In this document: piece by piece, positions 21,826-35,089 of the stretch | How the letters are laid out: the number at the start of each line of letters is the position of its first letter | How positions within the stretch are numbered: position 1 is the first letter of the stretch | NCBI GenBank assembly: GCA_002261195.1 | Contig: MVBO01000097.1 | Coordinates: forward strand, 1-56,987 | Source of the DNA: Bifiguratus adelaidae | Taxonomy: Eukaryota; Mucoromycota; Endogonomycetes; Endogonales | Length of the DNA: 56,987 bases | Reading direction: 5' to 3' | Program-made: the position numbers and the translations under genes | The notes under the pieces: model-generated | The model's database searches: none | The model's input: only the letters and a program-made list of their open reading frames with translations | Told to the model about the DNA's origin: nothing

Positions 21826-23854
21826 TCATATCGTACATTGATCTAGAGGAATCCATTGTTCCAAACGTCCCACAAACTGCCATTTGTCCTCGCTCACAGT
21901 GTCCTTCTTGGCCAGGATCAGATTGGCCGCATTGGGTACGTCTGGCAACTGAATGTGTATCATGGCCGCTGTGCACTGCAGTCGCTGCAAAAGAGGAGCA
22001 AAGTATATTAAGACAGCTCCTCTACCTTGCTGCTTTTGTACCTTGAGAAACTCTTGATGAGATGTGACTTGAAGCAACGACAGCATCATCTGAAAGCCAA
22101 TAATTAGCTTCAGCAAAATCTCCAATGCGCAAAATACCTCATTTTCGATCACGACGGGTATATCGCCAAGTGCAGCGTACTCTGCGGTATCCACACTCGC
22201 GACGTATCCAATCACCTGAAACCCGCTCTCGCGGCCAAGTTTCATATGACCGAGTCGAATAAGTTTACCCTATCCATCCCAACAATGAGCACGGATCACG
22301 CTGCAGGCAGTAAGCTTACCTCAAATTCGGCTCTCTTGATAAACCCGCCCTCTACCATGGCTTTCTTGAGGTCTCCTATATCTGTGATCTTCGTCTGATC
22401 TGCATCATCATCAAGGAGAATTGGCCCCTCATACACGATCTCATCTGCGTCTTCGGCCTCATCCTCGTCGTCACTAAGCTCAAGTCGGGTGATGAGAGTC
22501 TGCGGTTTAGGAGCGCGATTCGCGGGTGGTAGGTACGACGGCGAGATGTCCGAATGACCGTCATTTCGCTTCTGCAAAGCGGATGATAGAGGAGTCTTGT
22601 CCGGGGTCGGATATGGTAATTGGTGGTTTGCTGGCTGAGGTGTGAACGGTGGATTCAGTGAAGTGGTTTTGACGTGGGAGTTACTGGCTTCTGATAACTT
22701 TAGATGCCGAGGTTGTGGCTGCGGCGTCGAAGGTTCTTCAGGATCACTCTCATTGAGCCGCGAGCGCTTTCTTGCACGAGTAGAGATCAACGGTGATTCC
22801 TGAAATGCAGGAGGTCTCGCGGATTGTACTTCATTCCCAGCTGATACAAAGTTGTCATCGTCGTCCCAATCCATTGACATGCCCTTGGTCGTCTCTTGAG
22901 CCTCATAGACGTCCTGCTCCGGCCAGTCTGGCAAGATATCCTGGTTTAGGTCGGATAATTCTGGCTCAAGATCTGGTACATCGGTGAAGCTGAATGCCTC
23001 CTCAAACGATGGCGAAGCATATCGATTGCTTGCCGGTGCCAAAATGGCAAATTCTGATGTTTGTGATGGGTTTGTCGAGGTGTTTGAGGCGTGCGTGTCG
23101 GGAGCGAGTGGTGCCTGACTGGCAACTAATTCATCATCCAAAGGCAACCTAGTCATCAATCAGGGCATAAACGGGAGCACGGGACGTATCCAAAGAGACA
23201 CTTACCGCAGCTGCATTCGAAGTCGGGTGATCAAAGCTTTGGAATCAATGGGCATGTTCGCGATATCTGTCATGAGTACATTATTATCCTTTGTGAGCAA
23301 AATAACACCACGCAATATCCTACACGGCTTGACAAGGATCTATAACATTATTGAGCATCAACGCAAATAAGTGACTGAAGGACAAAAATGTTACAGACCT
23401 TTGAGCCAGCAGGTAGGCGAATTGAGAGTTGTGGGCACGGTTTGTACTCCATGGCGCAGATCTGTTGAAAGCCGTCCGTAAGTATGAGCCGCAGCATTCC
23501 GCGTGGCAGATCCACAGGTCGGTCGCTTCGTAGATCGCGGTAAGTCTGTCGAATAGGCTTGCTATCTGTGACCGCATCCAGCATATGTTGAGCCGAAATG
23601 CCTGCATCAGATACCTCTATGACTTCCAACACAAGACCACCCTGCAAGTGGGTAGGAAAAGCGTCGTTTGGTATCCATACATCGTGGTGTTCTGCAAAAT
23701 TACCCGCTAGCACCGGTACTGAAGTGATCGCAAGAGGTTCGGAAAGAAGTTGTTGACGTATGTAGTTGGCGCCTTGCCTGCCGACACTCTCCAACCACTG
23801 AGGATTCGGAGAAAATCCCTGCCATGGACTGTCAAGCCGGCTTCTACTTGGCAT
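21826..23854 (-). CDS. RMI1: RMI1-like subunit of the RecQ helicase-topoisomerase III complex
   Basis: Exons in transcription order: 23399..23854, 23206..23339, 22320..23148, 22138..22269, 22042..22089, 21826..21984; 585 aa. The last intron (21985..22041, 57 nt) is also open in frame and may be retained, giving 604 aa. RMI1 stimulates dissolution of double Holliday junctions by Sgs1/BLM and Top3. The N-terminal helical motif and OB fold are seen: WLESVGRQGANYIRQQLLS, a GGLVLEVIEVSDAGIS strand, LILTDGFQQICAMEY and ILRGVILLTKDNNVL. A disordered acidic linker (about residues 200-470) follows, then a folded-looking C-terminus (FQVIGYVASVDTAEY, AAMIHIQLPDVPNAA). Yeast Rmi1 is far shorter, so the plan is nearer to the animal protein. 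Confidence 0.8.
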
Positions 23855-23996
23855 CGCGATTGAACAGCGAGCGTGAATTGCCTTTTTGGTACATCATGTG
23901 TGACAAAGGTTTGGCGCGCAATCTTTCCCACTTGGTCCACTTCTGTCTCTTGCTTTGGTCAGTCAGGAGGTCGACTGGCTCCACCAGACTTCAGCA
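23855..23996. promoter_or_regulatory. Shared divergent promoter of RMI1 and the coiled-coil gene
   Basis: The two start codons face away from each other across 142 bp, so both promoters overlap. No TATA or other clear box is seen. Confidence 0.5.
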
Positions 23997-25095
23997 ATGA
24001 AGAACACAACAGTGCATCGACAGTCGACGTCTTCAAGGTTGTCCTTGAACCTTGACGCAGCAAACTGGAACAACATGGAGGTAAGTCCGGTAGCTCCCTC
24101 CAAGCAAGCATGGCTCCTGTACACGATACAGGTCTGACGTGCGCTTTGTTTTGCCACAGGACCCCAGAGAGCTCAAAAAGATACTCGGCCAAATGCAAGC
24201 AGCCTATAGCCAAAAGGTAATATTGCCGACCAAGGTACACGAAGATGTACCGGAGCCATTACTGATGCTTTGAAGATTTGGGCTTTGAACTCGGCGCAAA
24301 AGAATGTGGATAGCCTGACTGCCAAACTGAACAAAGAGTCTACGCTTGTCAACGATCTTACGGATGAAAATGAACAACTCCGAGGCAAGCATCTCATTTG
24401 GGATACCAAGTGCCTGAATTGTCTGACCAAAGTACATGATTGCAGAACGGGTGAAGGTGCTAGAAGGACAAGTGACACAACTAGAGGATGACTTCCAACA
24501 ATGGCAAGCGAAATTAGTCCACCAGACGCAAGAGCAGGCCTTACTGGAACAATCAAACATTGACGATTCCCACGTACTAATGAAGGAGGAGGTGAGCCAA
24601 GTTCTTTGCAACTCAGTTCAAAGTACGCCGGCACCCTAAGACGCTATATCTCCAGCTCGAAAGGACCAAAAGAGAGTTGCACAACACCAAATCTCAGCTG
24701 ACACAAGCAAAGACTGAGCTAGATAACAAAACAACGCAGATATACCACCTACGCCGAGACCTGGACAAGCACAAAGAGTTGAACGCAAATGTAGAAGACC
24801 AAATAGAACAAGTCGAGAAAGAATTTCATCAAAAAGTGAGCTCGACAGGACTGATAATAAATTGTGCTAACGCGTTACGCAGATGCAAAACCTCGCCAAT
24901 GCAAAAGCTCAACTTACAGATCAGATACTGGACATTACGAACCGACGCATCGAGATCCAAGCGGAACTCGACGCTTCGGAAGAAGACAATCAAATGCTCC
25001 GAATAACTAACAAGAACCTGAACTTGCAATTGGAGGCCCTGAGAGTGGAATTGGACATGCTGAGGCGCCGTGAGGAAGCGCGTGAGAAACGATAA
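23997..25095 (+). CDS. Coiled-coil protein of unknown function
   Basis: Six exons: 23997..24080, 24160..24216, 24276..24384, 24446..24591, 24656..24835, 24883..25095; 262 aa. From about residue 45 nearly the whole chain is coiled coil, rich in Lys, Glu, Gln and Leu heptads (LTAKLNKESTLVNDLTDENE, LEGQVTQLEDDFQQW, DLDKHKELNANVEDQIEQVE). The end is strongly charged (LRRREEAREKR). Intron 24385..24445 has a GC donor (GAG|GCAAGC); it is needed to keep the coil in frame. No motor, kinase or targeting domain is visible. It could be a spindle-pole, Golgi or septin-associated tether; nothing in the sequence decides. Confidence 0.7.
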
Positions 25096-25537
25096 CGGAA
25101 ATGGGAGCCGCAGGAGGTACCTGCGCATGACAACAAAGCCAATGCCTTCGCTGTCAAAAAACAAAGAGCACATCAATGGGCAGTGACAAATATCCTGAGG
25201 GCCTTGGCACGCGTGACCTGAATTTCAGGCGCCACCTTTCGGCGCCATAGCAGGTGTTTTTTCCCTTGTCCTCAACGCGTTGAGAAATCCCCAACTGTAG
25301 CCTTTTCATACCATGTGAGCACGCGCTCTCACAGACCCATTGAAGTCATGAAACGAATAAAGTATTTCAAACACGTACTGGGATACTTCTTACAAGGGCA
25401 AACTACACACGGTGTAGCTTTTTGGTTGTACGCTTACTAACGGTCGAATGGTCCACATCTCTCGGATATCCACCTAGGGTCCATGGAAGGTCACCTCTCA
25501 CGTAAGCGATGTGAACCAGCGAAAAGAAATGAGGCGT
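25096..25537. other. Convergent intergenic region
   Basis: This is the gap between the stops of two convergent genes, the coiled-coil gene and RAX1. It contains three inverted repeats in 70 bp, listed separately, and no open frame worth naming. Confidence 0.6.
25217..25284. repeat. Cluster of three short inverted repeats
   Basis: CCTGAATTTCAGG (25217..25229; arms of 6, one-base centre) overlaps GGCGCC-7nt-GGCGCC (25228..25246). The perfect palindrome CTCAACGCGTTGAG follows at 25271..25284. Each could fold in RNA from either strand. Their place between two convergent stops suggests a bidirectional 3'-end or transcription-blocking element. Confidence 0.5.
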
Positions 25538-26946
25538 TCAACCATGGTATCCAGGTACCGATAGGGCAATGGCAACCCAAATGCCAGTGAGGACCAGCGA
25601 GATAAAAATACTCTGCAAACTATGTCAAAGAATTGCAATATAGATGACAATATTCAACCGGTACGCACCTGCCAGAAAATCTTGCCTTGAATTTGACGAA
25701 GGGCTGGTTCTTGGATCCAGACTTCCTTATCAAAGATTTTGCGGATAATGTTACGCTTGTTGTAATCGCGCTCCACAGCATTCAAATCTTGTCCAGCGAA
25801 CAATTCCCAGGGACGTAGATGACGATGGTGCAAGCCGTGAAGGACGACACACATACCGTACATGGCAGAGATCAGTGTAGCGACACCTAAAAATATGAGA
25901 GGGATAGTGAATGCTCGCCAGCCGCGTCCGACATCTGTGAATATGGTGATGAGACCAATGACAATGCCGATTAGGATGCAACTGACGCCTAGACCGCGTG
26001 CGAATACGACGCGAGCTGTGTTTCCGTTGCAAAGAGCAAAGGAGATGAAGTTGGGATGGGAGTGAAGCAACAAGAGTTTGTGAATGTGCTCGTTGATGGC
26101 ATGGAATGCGGAAGGATGTGTAGTGGTTTCGAGGGCTTTCAGAGTAGCGGCGCGCATTCCGGAAGGTATGTTGAGCTCATTTGGTGATTCTTCGGAGAAG
26201 AATTCGCGAATGATCTTGCTGATTTCGTCTCTGAAGGGTTGCTTAGACATGATGGGGAGTTGCCCAATATTTGAGAGATCTATTTGTGTACCGTCTTTGG
26301 CACGCAAGGGCTCGTCAGCGCCCTTCATATTGTCTATGATCTGACGAATGTCGTACAAGGTACTATCAATCGGGCTGGATTCGAGATCGACATTTGTGAC
26401 AGATGTGCCGGCAGATTGAGCGAGATATCGTGTGGAGGAAGCAAAACTAGCCGATGGTGAATGACCGGGAACACGACCGCTGTAAAGATCCTGCTTTACA
26501 ACGACTGGGTCCATGGGAACGTCGTTCATCTGTTGATCCTTTCCGCTCGCTATACTCTGTTTGTCCTTTTCCCAGCCAGCTGGTGGAGCAACCGTGGCAA
26601 ACTTCGCACCATTGGCCTTTGGAATGAATTTGCTCACAGTGATTGGGGGTGACAAGGATTGTGCGGACTGCGGTAAGGTAAAGAAGCGCTCTTCTATTGC
26701 AAGACGTGAGATTTTCTGAAACATATGCGAAATGCTCCACTTACTGTAATCTTTGAACCATAGATAAAATGCAAGGTTCTCGCTGCTGTGCTCCACAAAC
26801 TTTAAATAATTGGCCATATCTCGTAAAGTCACTGGTGGGCAAGTGATGCCTTCGAGAATGCTTTCCAAAGACAGACCTTTCGGAAGACAACGACTGCAGG
26901 CAGCCGATCTGTCCGTGCTGGAATATTGAGATCCATCGCTGGACAT
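25538..26946 (-). CDS. RAX1: RAX1-like RGS-domain membrane protein
   Basis: Exons in transcription order: 26745..26946, 25669..26693, 25538..25612; 433 aa. In yeast Rax1 marks bud sites with Rax2. The N-terminal half resembles the fungal split RGS fold: LSLESILEGITCPPVTLRDM, FVEHSSENLAFYLWFKDY, KERFFTLPQ, and after a 130-residue insert FRDEISKIIREFF and AFHAINEHIHKLLL. The C-terminal half has three membrane helices (CILIGIVIGLITIF, IPLIFLGVATLISAMYG, FISLVLTGIWVAIAL). Intron 26694..26744 is a multiple of three and readable, but removing it restores DYKERF as in homologues. I chose the ATG at 26946. The frame runs open well upstream, but that part is not typical of the family. Confidence 0.85.
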
Positions 26947-28915
26947 ACGTGACGAGATAGTGTGGTGAGAAGGCAAGTGAATGGTCCCCGGCTTATGAGT
27001 ATATGTGATATACATGAAGCACAAAAGTGGAGCAACGGGCCGGAGGGTAAATGACAAGAAGAACGAGACAATAAATACGGTACTAAGCCCAACAAAAAGG
27101 GGAGCCAGGTCCGAGTTCTTTGTGCCGACAATCCGAAAAGAGTGAAAAACTAACCGAACGACATTGCCGGTTTCCATGTGTTTGGAGCACCGTCCCTTTC
27201 TCGACATCGCCAATTTTCATAACGTCAATTTCGGATATTGACACGTCTCGCAGATACATGTTTAATAGCGTCTGTTGGCCATCATCTATGAAAAGAGCAT
27301 TCAGTGCCTTGGGACGATAACGGGGTGGCAGTATAGTGATTTCGACTTAGCGTATGTTTCGTTTCTCGATCATCATCGGATCGCGAACTTATGATTCACA
27401 GCTATGGGCACGAAATCGCTTTGTGTGTTTCTACCCAGAATGGCCAGATTTGCGCGAATCGGAAACATTTGATTGGACGATCATTTTGTGCCGCAACGGG
27501 TGCGGCTGATCCAGGGGCTATTCAAATTCACAGTGTGATGGCGTTTGTGTACACAGACCAGCGAAGGCGTTGGCGACGGAAAGACGTCCATAGTTACTGT
27601 ACGTGCTCACACTCGCTTTGCAAGGACCAAGTATCTCAAATCTTCCGAGCTAACCACATCGAAATACTATCGACAACGAGTCCGCCTCGGGAATGTCAGA
27701 CACGGAACGATGAGAAAACCCTATCACACGTCAGAGTGGGACAGGTGCTCGTTCACTTGCGCTCCGAAAAAGATGATTGTGGCGCACGCGCAAGTCATGA
27801 TGACGAGTTTGGCCTCCGTTAATTGGCGTCCGTGAGCTCCTCTGTCATTCAATTCATTCAAATTAGGGGACAGGATAGTAGCTGACTGGGATTCAGACAG
27901 GTTGTGTGGGCCATCTGCATTGTTAATGTCGATGAGTGCCACATCGAGAACAAGACGTCCAGACACTTTGCACCTTCAGTTGCCGAATATCGCTAAGACA
28001 GATTCTCTGTTTGCGAAAAGCAGTTGCTTTTGAGATTTAACTCATTCTTGGGTAAGCTTTCAACCAGCTGAGGATTGATTAAGTATGTTCGATCGCCTCA
28101 CGCCGTAATTTAAGTCTTCGAGGGTTACAGCGGAGCACCCTTGTCAAGTGCAATATGAATTCCTTTTCAGTCTGCGCCAAGAGTGTACTACTGCGGCCAT
28201 TGACGTTTCGTTTGATTCAGCTTGATATTTCTCACGCGCACAACACTTTGCTTGCTTCTCAAAGTACGGCACTGTATTTAACCGAACTGTCCAGGGTTTG
28301 CCAATCTACGCCCTACCTTAAAGGTTTTCTACCGAAACAACGACCACAGCGGTGCTTCATATTTAGCTGTAGCCAGAACATAGGCCGAGTTTCGATTCGC
28401 CTTTCAATGCGATCCGCCTTGCGCGTATGAAGGCGTCTGATCCAAACATAAATCAAGCCACCGATAGACGGATGGTTGCCTTGATTGCCGCTCATGGACA
28501 GGTACAAGCCTTGTGCAAGGTCCCAAGACATCTTGGCAATATGGACGACGCAAATCAAGAAGCACAAGGAGCTACATGTGTCTTTGCAAGCTCTGCGTGC
28601 CTTCGTACAAGCCTGCCTACCCATATCCCCAATCACGAATTCCGATTTTTCTCTTTGTCCGCGGATTCTTGATAACCATATTTTCAGGTCACAGAGTCCT
28701 GTTATGAGCATTCGCTTGTATCCTTGTCTAGATGCTCCTTCCACCCTTGTCCATGCCAATCCTTCTCCCAAGCCATTCACCCAATGCTCTTCTACGCGTA
28801 ATGTTGGGGTTGCAAGCCATAGACTTAGCAGTCACACTCGCCCAAATATTTTTTCGTCCGGAAACCATAAACACTGTGAGGCCTTGGAGCGCGCGCACTC
28901 TTTCTTCTGCTCATA
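26947..28915. other. Intergenic, possible unrecognised small gene
   Basis: This gap of 2 kb separates RAX1 from PDB1. On the minus strand about 27724..27966 a short frame without an ATG contains a hydrophobic segment (AKLVIMTCACATIIFFGAQV) that could be a single membrane helix of a small, spliced protein. I could not find a consistent start exon or downstream exon. The plus strand is open over the same bases but lacks motifs. No RNA gene is seen. Confidence 0.35.
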
Positions 28916-30421
28916 ATGTCTCTTCTTCGCCATACACTTACGCGGATTGCTCCCGTGGCGAATGTCGCTCAACAATCTGCCAAGAGATCGGCTGCACTGG
29001 CCTTTATGAACGTTGCTGGTCAACAGAGGTTTGCTTCTAATGGTGGTTTTGAGGTAAGATACGGTTCGGTGGTCAGGTTGCTCTCGAGTTCCTTTGGCGT
29101 GCGCAAAGGGAACGTTTTAGACACGAGGCGTAGCGTGATGACTGTCTCATTACTTTTCCTCAAATGACCATGATCTGATGCATCCCTTGTCAACCAGATG
29201 ACCGTGCGTGAAGCCTTGAACGCAGCCATGGAGGAGGAAATGATCAAGGACGAGAAAGTGTTCCTGTTGGGTGAAGAAGTTGCTCAATACAACGGTGCAT
29301 ACAAAGTATGTTTGGGAATCCCAAAGAAGGGTCGGGCGAGTCCGGAACCTTGATAACTTTTGCCGAAGGCCGAATGATTGGTCCTTCTTTGCATGGCAAC
29401 CAGGTAGAGCGCCATGTTGTGACCTTGGGCAGCTCTGCTGAATGCGCTCTTATTGCTCACGGCTAAATCTCTTCTCAGGTATCCAAGGGACTCCTCGACA
29501 AGTTTGGCCCCAAGCGTGTCATCGATACCCCTATCACCGAGTCCGGTTTCTGTGGTTTGGCAGTTGGTGCTGCCCTTGCCGGCTTGAAGCCGATCTGTGA
29601 GTTCATGACCTTCAACTTCGCCATGCAGGTATGGTCGCACGACCGTGTGAAACTATCCCGATTTCATTGACAGTTTCTCGTAGGCCATTGATCAAATCGT
29701 CAACTCTGCCGCCAAGACACACTACATGTCCGGTGGACTTGTCTCTGTTCCTATAGTTTTCCGTGGTCCCAACGGCGCCGCTGCGGGCGTTGGTGCTCAG
29801 CACTCCCAATGTTACGCCGGATGGTACGGATCTGTTCCTGGACTGAAGGTCATCTCGCCATGGAACTCCGAAGACTGCAAGGGTCTCCTTAAAGCCGCCA
29901 TCCGCGATCCTAACCCTGTTGTCTTCCTCGAGAACGAATTGATGTACGGTGTCTCATTCCCCATGTCTCAGGAGGCTCAATCATCCGACTATGTGCTCGA
30001 AATCGGCAAGGCTAAGATTGAACGCGAAGGCAAGGATATCACCATTGTCGCCCACTCCCGCCCCGTCGGTCACGCTCTCGAAGCCGCTGAGGAACTTGCC
30101 AAGAACGGCATTTCCGCCGAAGTCATCAACCTCCGCTCCATTCGTCCTATGGACATTGACACCATCATCAAATCCGTAAAGAAGACCAACCGCATTGTAA
30201 CTGTAGAGGGTGGCTGGCCAGGTTTTGGTGTCGGCTCCGAAATCGCCGCCCAAATTATGGAGAGCGACGCTTTTGATTATCTGGATGCCCCACTCGTCCG
30301 TGTGACAGGTGCTGATATTCCTACTCCTTATGCCAAGAACCTCGAAGACCTAGCTTTCCCTACCACCAGTGTCATTGCCAAGGCCGTACGGGACACGTTG
30401 GATAAGAAGATTGGCGCCTAG
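28916..30421 (+). CDS. PDB1: Pyruvate dehydrogenase E1 component subunit beta, mitochondrial
   Basis: Four exons: 28916..29053, 29198..29305, 29479..29628, 29684..30421; 377 aa. With E1-alpha it performs the thiamine-diphosphate-dependent decarboxylation of pyruvate that feeds acetyl-CoA into the TCA cycle. The first about 45 residues are Arg/Ala/Ser-rich without acids ([20 protein letters not shown]), a mitochondrial presequence ending near RFAS. Then [80 protein letters not shown] and [16 protein letters not shown], all diagnostic. The codon bias, rich in C-ending codons in the last exon, fits high expression. Introns 1 and 2 (144 and 173 nt) are much longer than any others in the window. 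Confidence 0.97.
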
Positions 30422-30586
30422 AATGGACGCGTAAATACTGCTCGCGTTGACACATGTATCGCCCGGTCTGACGTTGACTGCGGTTAAATCATCCTGTTCC
30501 TGTGCTTCGTATAAATTGTAAACTCTATGTCATTTTTTTGATTTCAGCACTAGTCAATCCTTTCGTGAGGGTTCTAGTTCTTTTCA

Positions 30587-31883
<1,297 letters not shown>

Positions 31884-31924
31884 CTAGCCCTCCCAAAACC
31901 TTAGTCAGCCGTGACTGTTTTTAT

Positions 31925-34900
31925 TCACGTCGATCCTTTGTCCTTTTTCAGCTCGGAAATCAACGTGCGTACGACATCCTGTAAATCAGAGCAGGCTTCC
32001 ATGACTTGAGACATGCGCTTCTCTAATGCTTCCTGGCGCCCAATCTGCGCTTGAACTTGCAAATTGAGATCATTGAGGCCACGGGGAGGGCTTGCGTTTT
32101 GCGAAGGATGGATTTTGATATGGGCGCCAAACAGGGGCGCATCCTGGTCTGCATTTGCTAAGGAACCGCTGGGTCCATCGTCTCCTATGCTCTTCGGCGC
32201 TTTTGCTGTTGGCTCTACCTTCCATTCCTCTGGACTCTCGGACAAGGATTGCTGTCCTTCGGGAACATCTTGCTGCTGGATGATCTTATCGTTGGATTTT
32301 GTTTTCATTGGAGTAGCGGATACCGCAGATTCCGCTTGCTCAGTGATGGAGGGGGAAACTGATTGCTTTCGAGTGTCGGCTACGGAGCTACCATGACTCT
32401 CGCCGCGAGATACCGATTGTTCTGTGGTTTCGGCAAGCTGGGGTTGACCGGTCTCATCCGGCGCGTGCTGCAACGGAAGCGGGGAGTCTGATGTATCGTT
32501 AGGTAGCCCTATTGCCCATTGCACACCTTGTGCCACCTTGCTGTTCTGCCTGGGCATGTGGGGATGCTTTAAACCAGGTCGAGCATTTTGAAATCCGGCA
32601 TTGCTCATCAAGGGTATTGGCACAGCAGCGTAACTAACACTTCTCCCGACGACGCCAAGATCAGGTTTCCAATTATGCACCTTGCCAGTCTTGTACAGTA
32701 TCCATTCGTAGAGGTATATGCCGAGAAGAACAGGGAAGAAAATGACCTTCATCAGCCCTTGATTTAGTTTGGAAAACGTATCACCAGGCAGACAATGTGA
32801 CAGTGGTGAGAGGATAGCGACCTGAATGAGGTTGAACGGTGGCATGAACTCATAGAGCTGATCAGATTGTATATGTTCAAGTACTTTGATGGAGAAGAGG
32901 AATAGATATTCTTCGTGTGCGTTGGATATAATCGTAGAAAAGCTCTAAAAGTATGGTCGATATCGTCCACAAAAGGCTCAAGCCGACTACTTACCTGATT
33001 GAAAATGGAGATCAAGATGGTCATAAGCACCAGAGTACTTATACTGATGTAGAGGGTCATGACAATGGGCCCAAATATCGGATGTAGCTTAAATGCGACA
33101 TCAAAACCAATGTACTGAGAACCGAAGAAGACCTTGAGCATCAACCAAGCAATCTCGCTATAGCTGTATGAATCGCGACCAAGCGCGTAAAACGCCTGGA
33201 GGAATCCGAGAAAGAAGACGAACAGGAGGGTAAAAAAGAGACTGGCGTCGATCATCATGTGCCGAATAACAATAAGCATAGTGCCGAAAAATCGGTAATG
33301 ATCAAGCACGGCAAATAATCTCGGCCACAACAGGATCGAATTGCAGGCCAATAAATCGAAAGCAAAATCATATTGATGCAGAGGACTGTCATCTGGTGGT
33401 GACGCATGACCGTTATAACTAATCCAGCGCATACGCAAGCTGAAGAAGCCGATAAAGATGAGCAAGATCGCAAAGTCGAACATGTTCCAAATATTTTCGA
33501 AATAAACTGTAGCACCCGAGTTGGCGAACTGCAAGATCTCGTCTACCTGAGAAACGATACAGATAAATGTCAGAACTCTCTTCTTAATCGTCAAGAATTT
33601 GCTTACTGTGAACCCCAATGTGAATAGGTCGAGAGCGACCTCCCAAATGGTTACTTCTTTGCTCCTTTGGAACAAAACGACGGTGTAAAGAATAATAAAT
33701 ATAGCAAACATGACGGCAGACACAAATGACTTGTACTTTGGGACACGTAATCTTGATAACTGGAAAAGCCGAATATCGGTGTTATCGTGCAGACTGACTG
33801 ATTTTTGAACCATTGGTAAGTTCGAACCACGACGGCTCCATCGCCGGCCGTGTGATGACATGCTTCTCGGCGGTGCTGCAGGAAAAAGACGGTGCGAGGG
33901 GAAGGTCATAGGTTGCTCGTCAAAGGCTGCAGCGAAAAACACAATGTTGCCTTGCCAAATCTCATCTTAAGGAAGCGTGAGATAAAGGACGAAGCAGAGA
34001 GTTGCAACTTACTCAGCACTTCTTGCACGAGATTGTTAGCCAGAAACCATTTGGAGTATCCTTCGATGGCTACTTCGATGGCATTCATACGAGGCGGCTC
34101 ATGCTGCGAATGGTTTAGAAAGGAGCTCTGACTGAGGGTATCTTGGAGTGAATGTGGAAACATCTTGAGGTGTTGGGGAAGCGAGGAGGTAGTATTGCTT
34201 TGCTCAAAAGCATTCGGAGAAAACTGTGCACGGGACATATCGCTTCCCTGAGTGGGAGAGAAGTCGAACGTCAAGACATGAATCAGCGACCGCATCGGAA
34301 AACTCTTCAACAATCTTTAAAGGAAATCCTGTCTTGAGCATGATGGCGGAAATGATGCTTCTCATGTTATCCTACCTTGTGGCTACAATTTCACAAACAT
34401 TGGCGCGAGTCTCAAAGAGCTTTGCGTTGCCGATATCACTGCTTGACTCTGAAATTCCAGCATGCATTAGCCTAATTGCAAGAACGAGCTTCATAGCTCT
34501 TACCTTTGAGAAAGTGACAGCGGACCAACAGCCACGTATACACCGAGGCTAGATTGTGCTCCTCCCTCCATTCTACCACAAGTGGTCGAATAAGTGTTAT
34601 ATCGATTTCTGGCGATACCAAGCTCGACCATGACAAAGGACTCTCAAAGGCATCTTCAACCTGTTGACGAATACGATGCACCATCTTCGCTATCGGTATC
34701 TTGGAAAGATCTCTGTTGCCATAAACTGGCCGTGAGCGAACCAAGTCACCGCGCGTTCTCCCCCCGTTTGCTTGAAAGGCGTCCTCTGGCTGCGGCGTTT
34801 CACTTTCATCTTCCGGCCACCCAGACTCCAGGTCGTCAAGCTGTTGTATTGTCGAGCTGAAAGATGCGCCTCGATTATGGCTACTCAAGAGCGGCGTTGT

Positions 34901-34930
34901 CTCTTGTGCCGCGTCCGTGTGCTTTGACAT
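31925..34930 (-). CDS. YVC1: YVC1-type TRP cation channel
   Basis: Six exons in transcription order: 34504..34930, 34376..34448, 34013..34314, 33607..33965, 32995..33546, 31925..32944; 910 aa. Yeast Yvc1 releases Ca2+ from the vacuole on osmotic stress. Seen: a hydrophilic cytosolic N-terminus with a dileucine-like ETTPLLSS; LFETRANVCEIVATRLL and LIHVLTFDFSPTQ, family signatures; six membrane helices (SFVSAVMFAIFIILYTVVLF, MFDFAILLIFIGFF, SLFFTLLFVFFLGFLQAFYA and others); a pore loop near FFGSQYIGFD; and the last helix LMTILISIFNQ running into SFSTIISNAHEEYLFLFS. The C-terminal about 250 residues are disordered, ending in a coiled coil (EALEKRMSQVMEACSDLQ). It is divergent from ferritin. Localisation to the vacuole is inferred from the family. 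Confidence 0.9.
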
Positions 34931-35089
34931 TCTGCTCGCTTCCCTTAACACGCGCAAGTTGCACTCGTTTACGTCAAAACTGTTCCCTATTTGGAGACCC
35001 AAATTTGGAAAGACAAGATCACGTGAGATTGGATTTGACAAGGTGCCAAATCTCGCATTGCATACTCTTCTTGGTCACTTTCGATCGAC
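34931..35089. promoter_or_regulatory. Shared divergent promoter of YVC1 and ferritin
   Basis: The start codons are 159 bp apart, so the channel and the iron store must share regulatory DNA. I see no GATA-type iron-factor site cluster and no CAGTGN iron-responsive hairpin in the ferritin leader. Confidence 0.5.

Noticed and set aside
29284-30253. Minus-strand open frames across PDB1
   Set aside because: They are shadows of the strongly biased PDB1 coding sequence.
33800-33840. tRNA-like TTCGAACC string
   Set aside because: It lies inside the YVC1 coding region with no cloverleaf partners.
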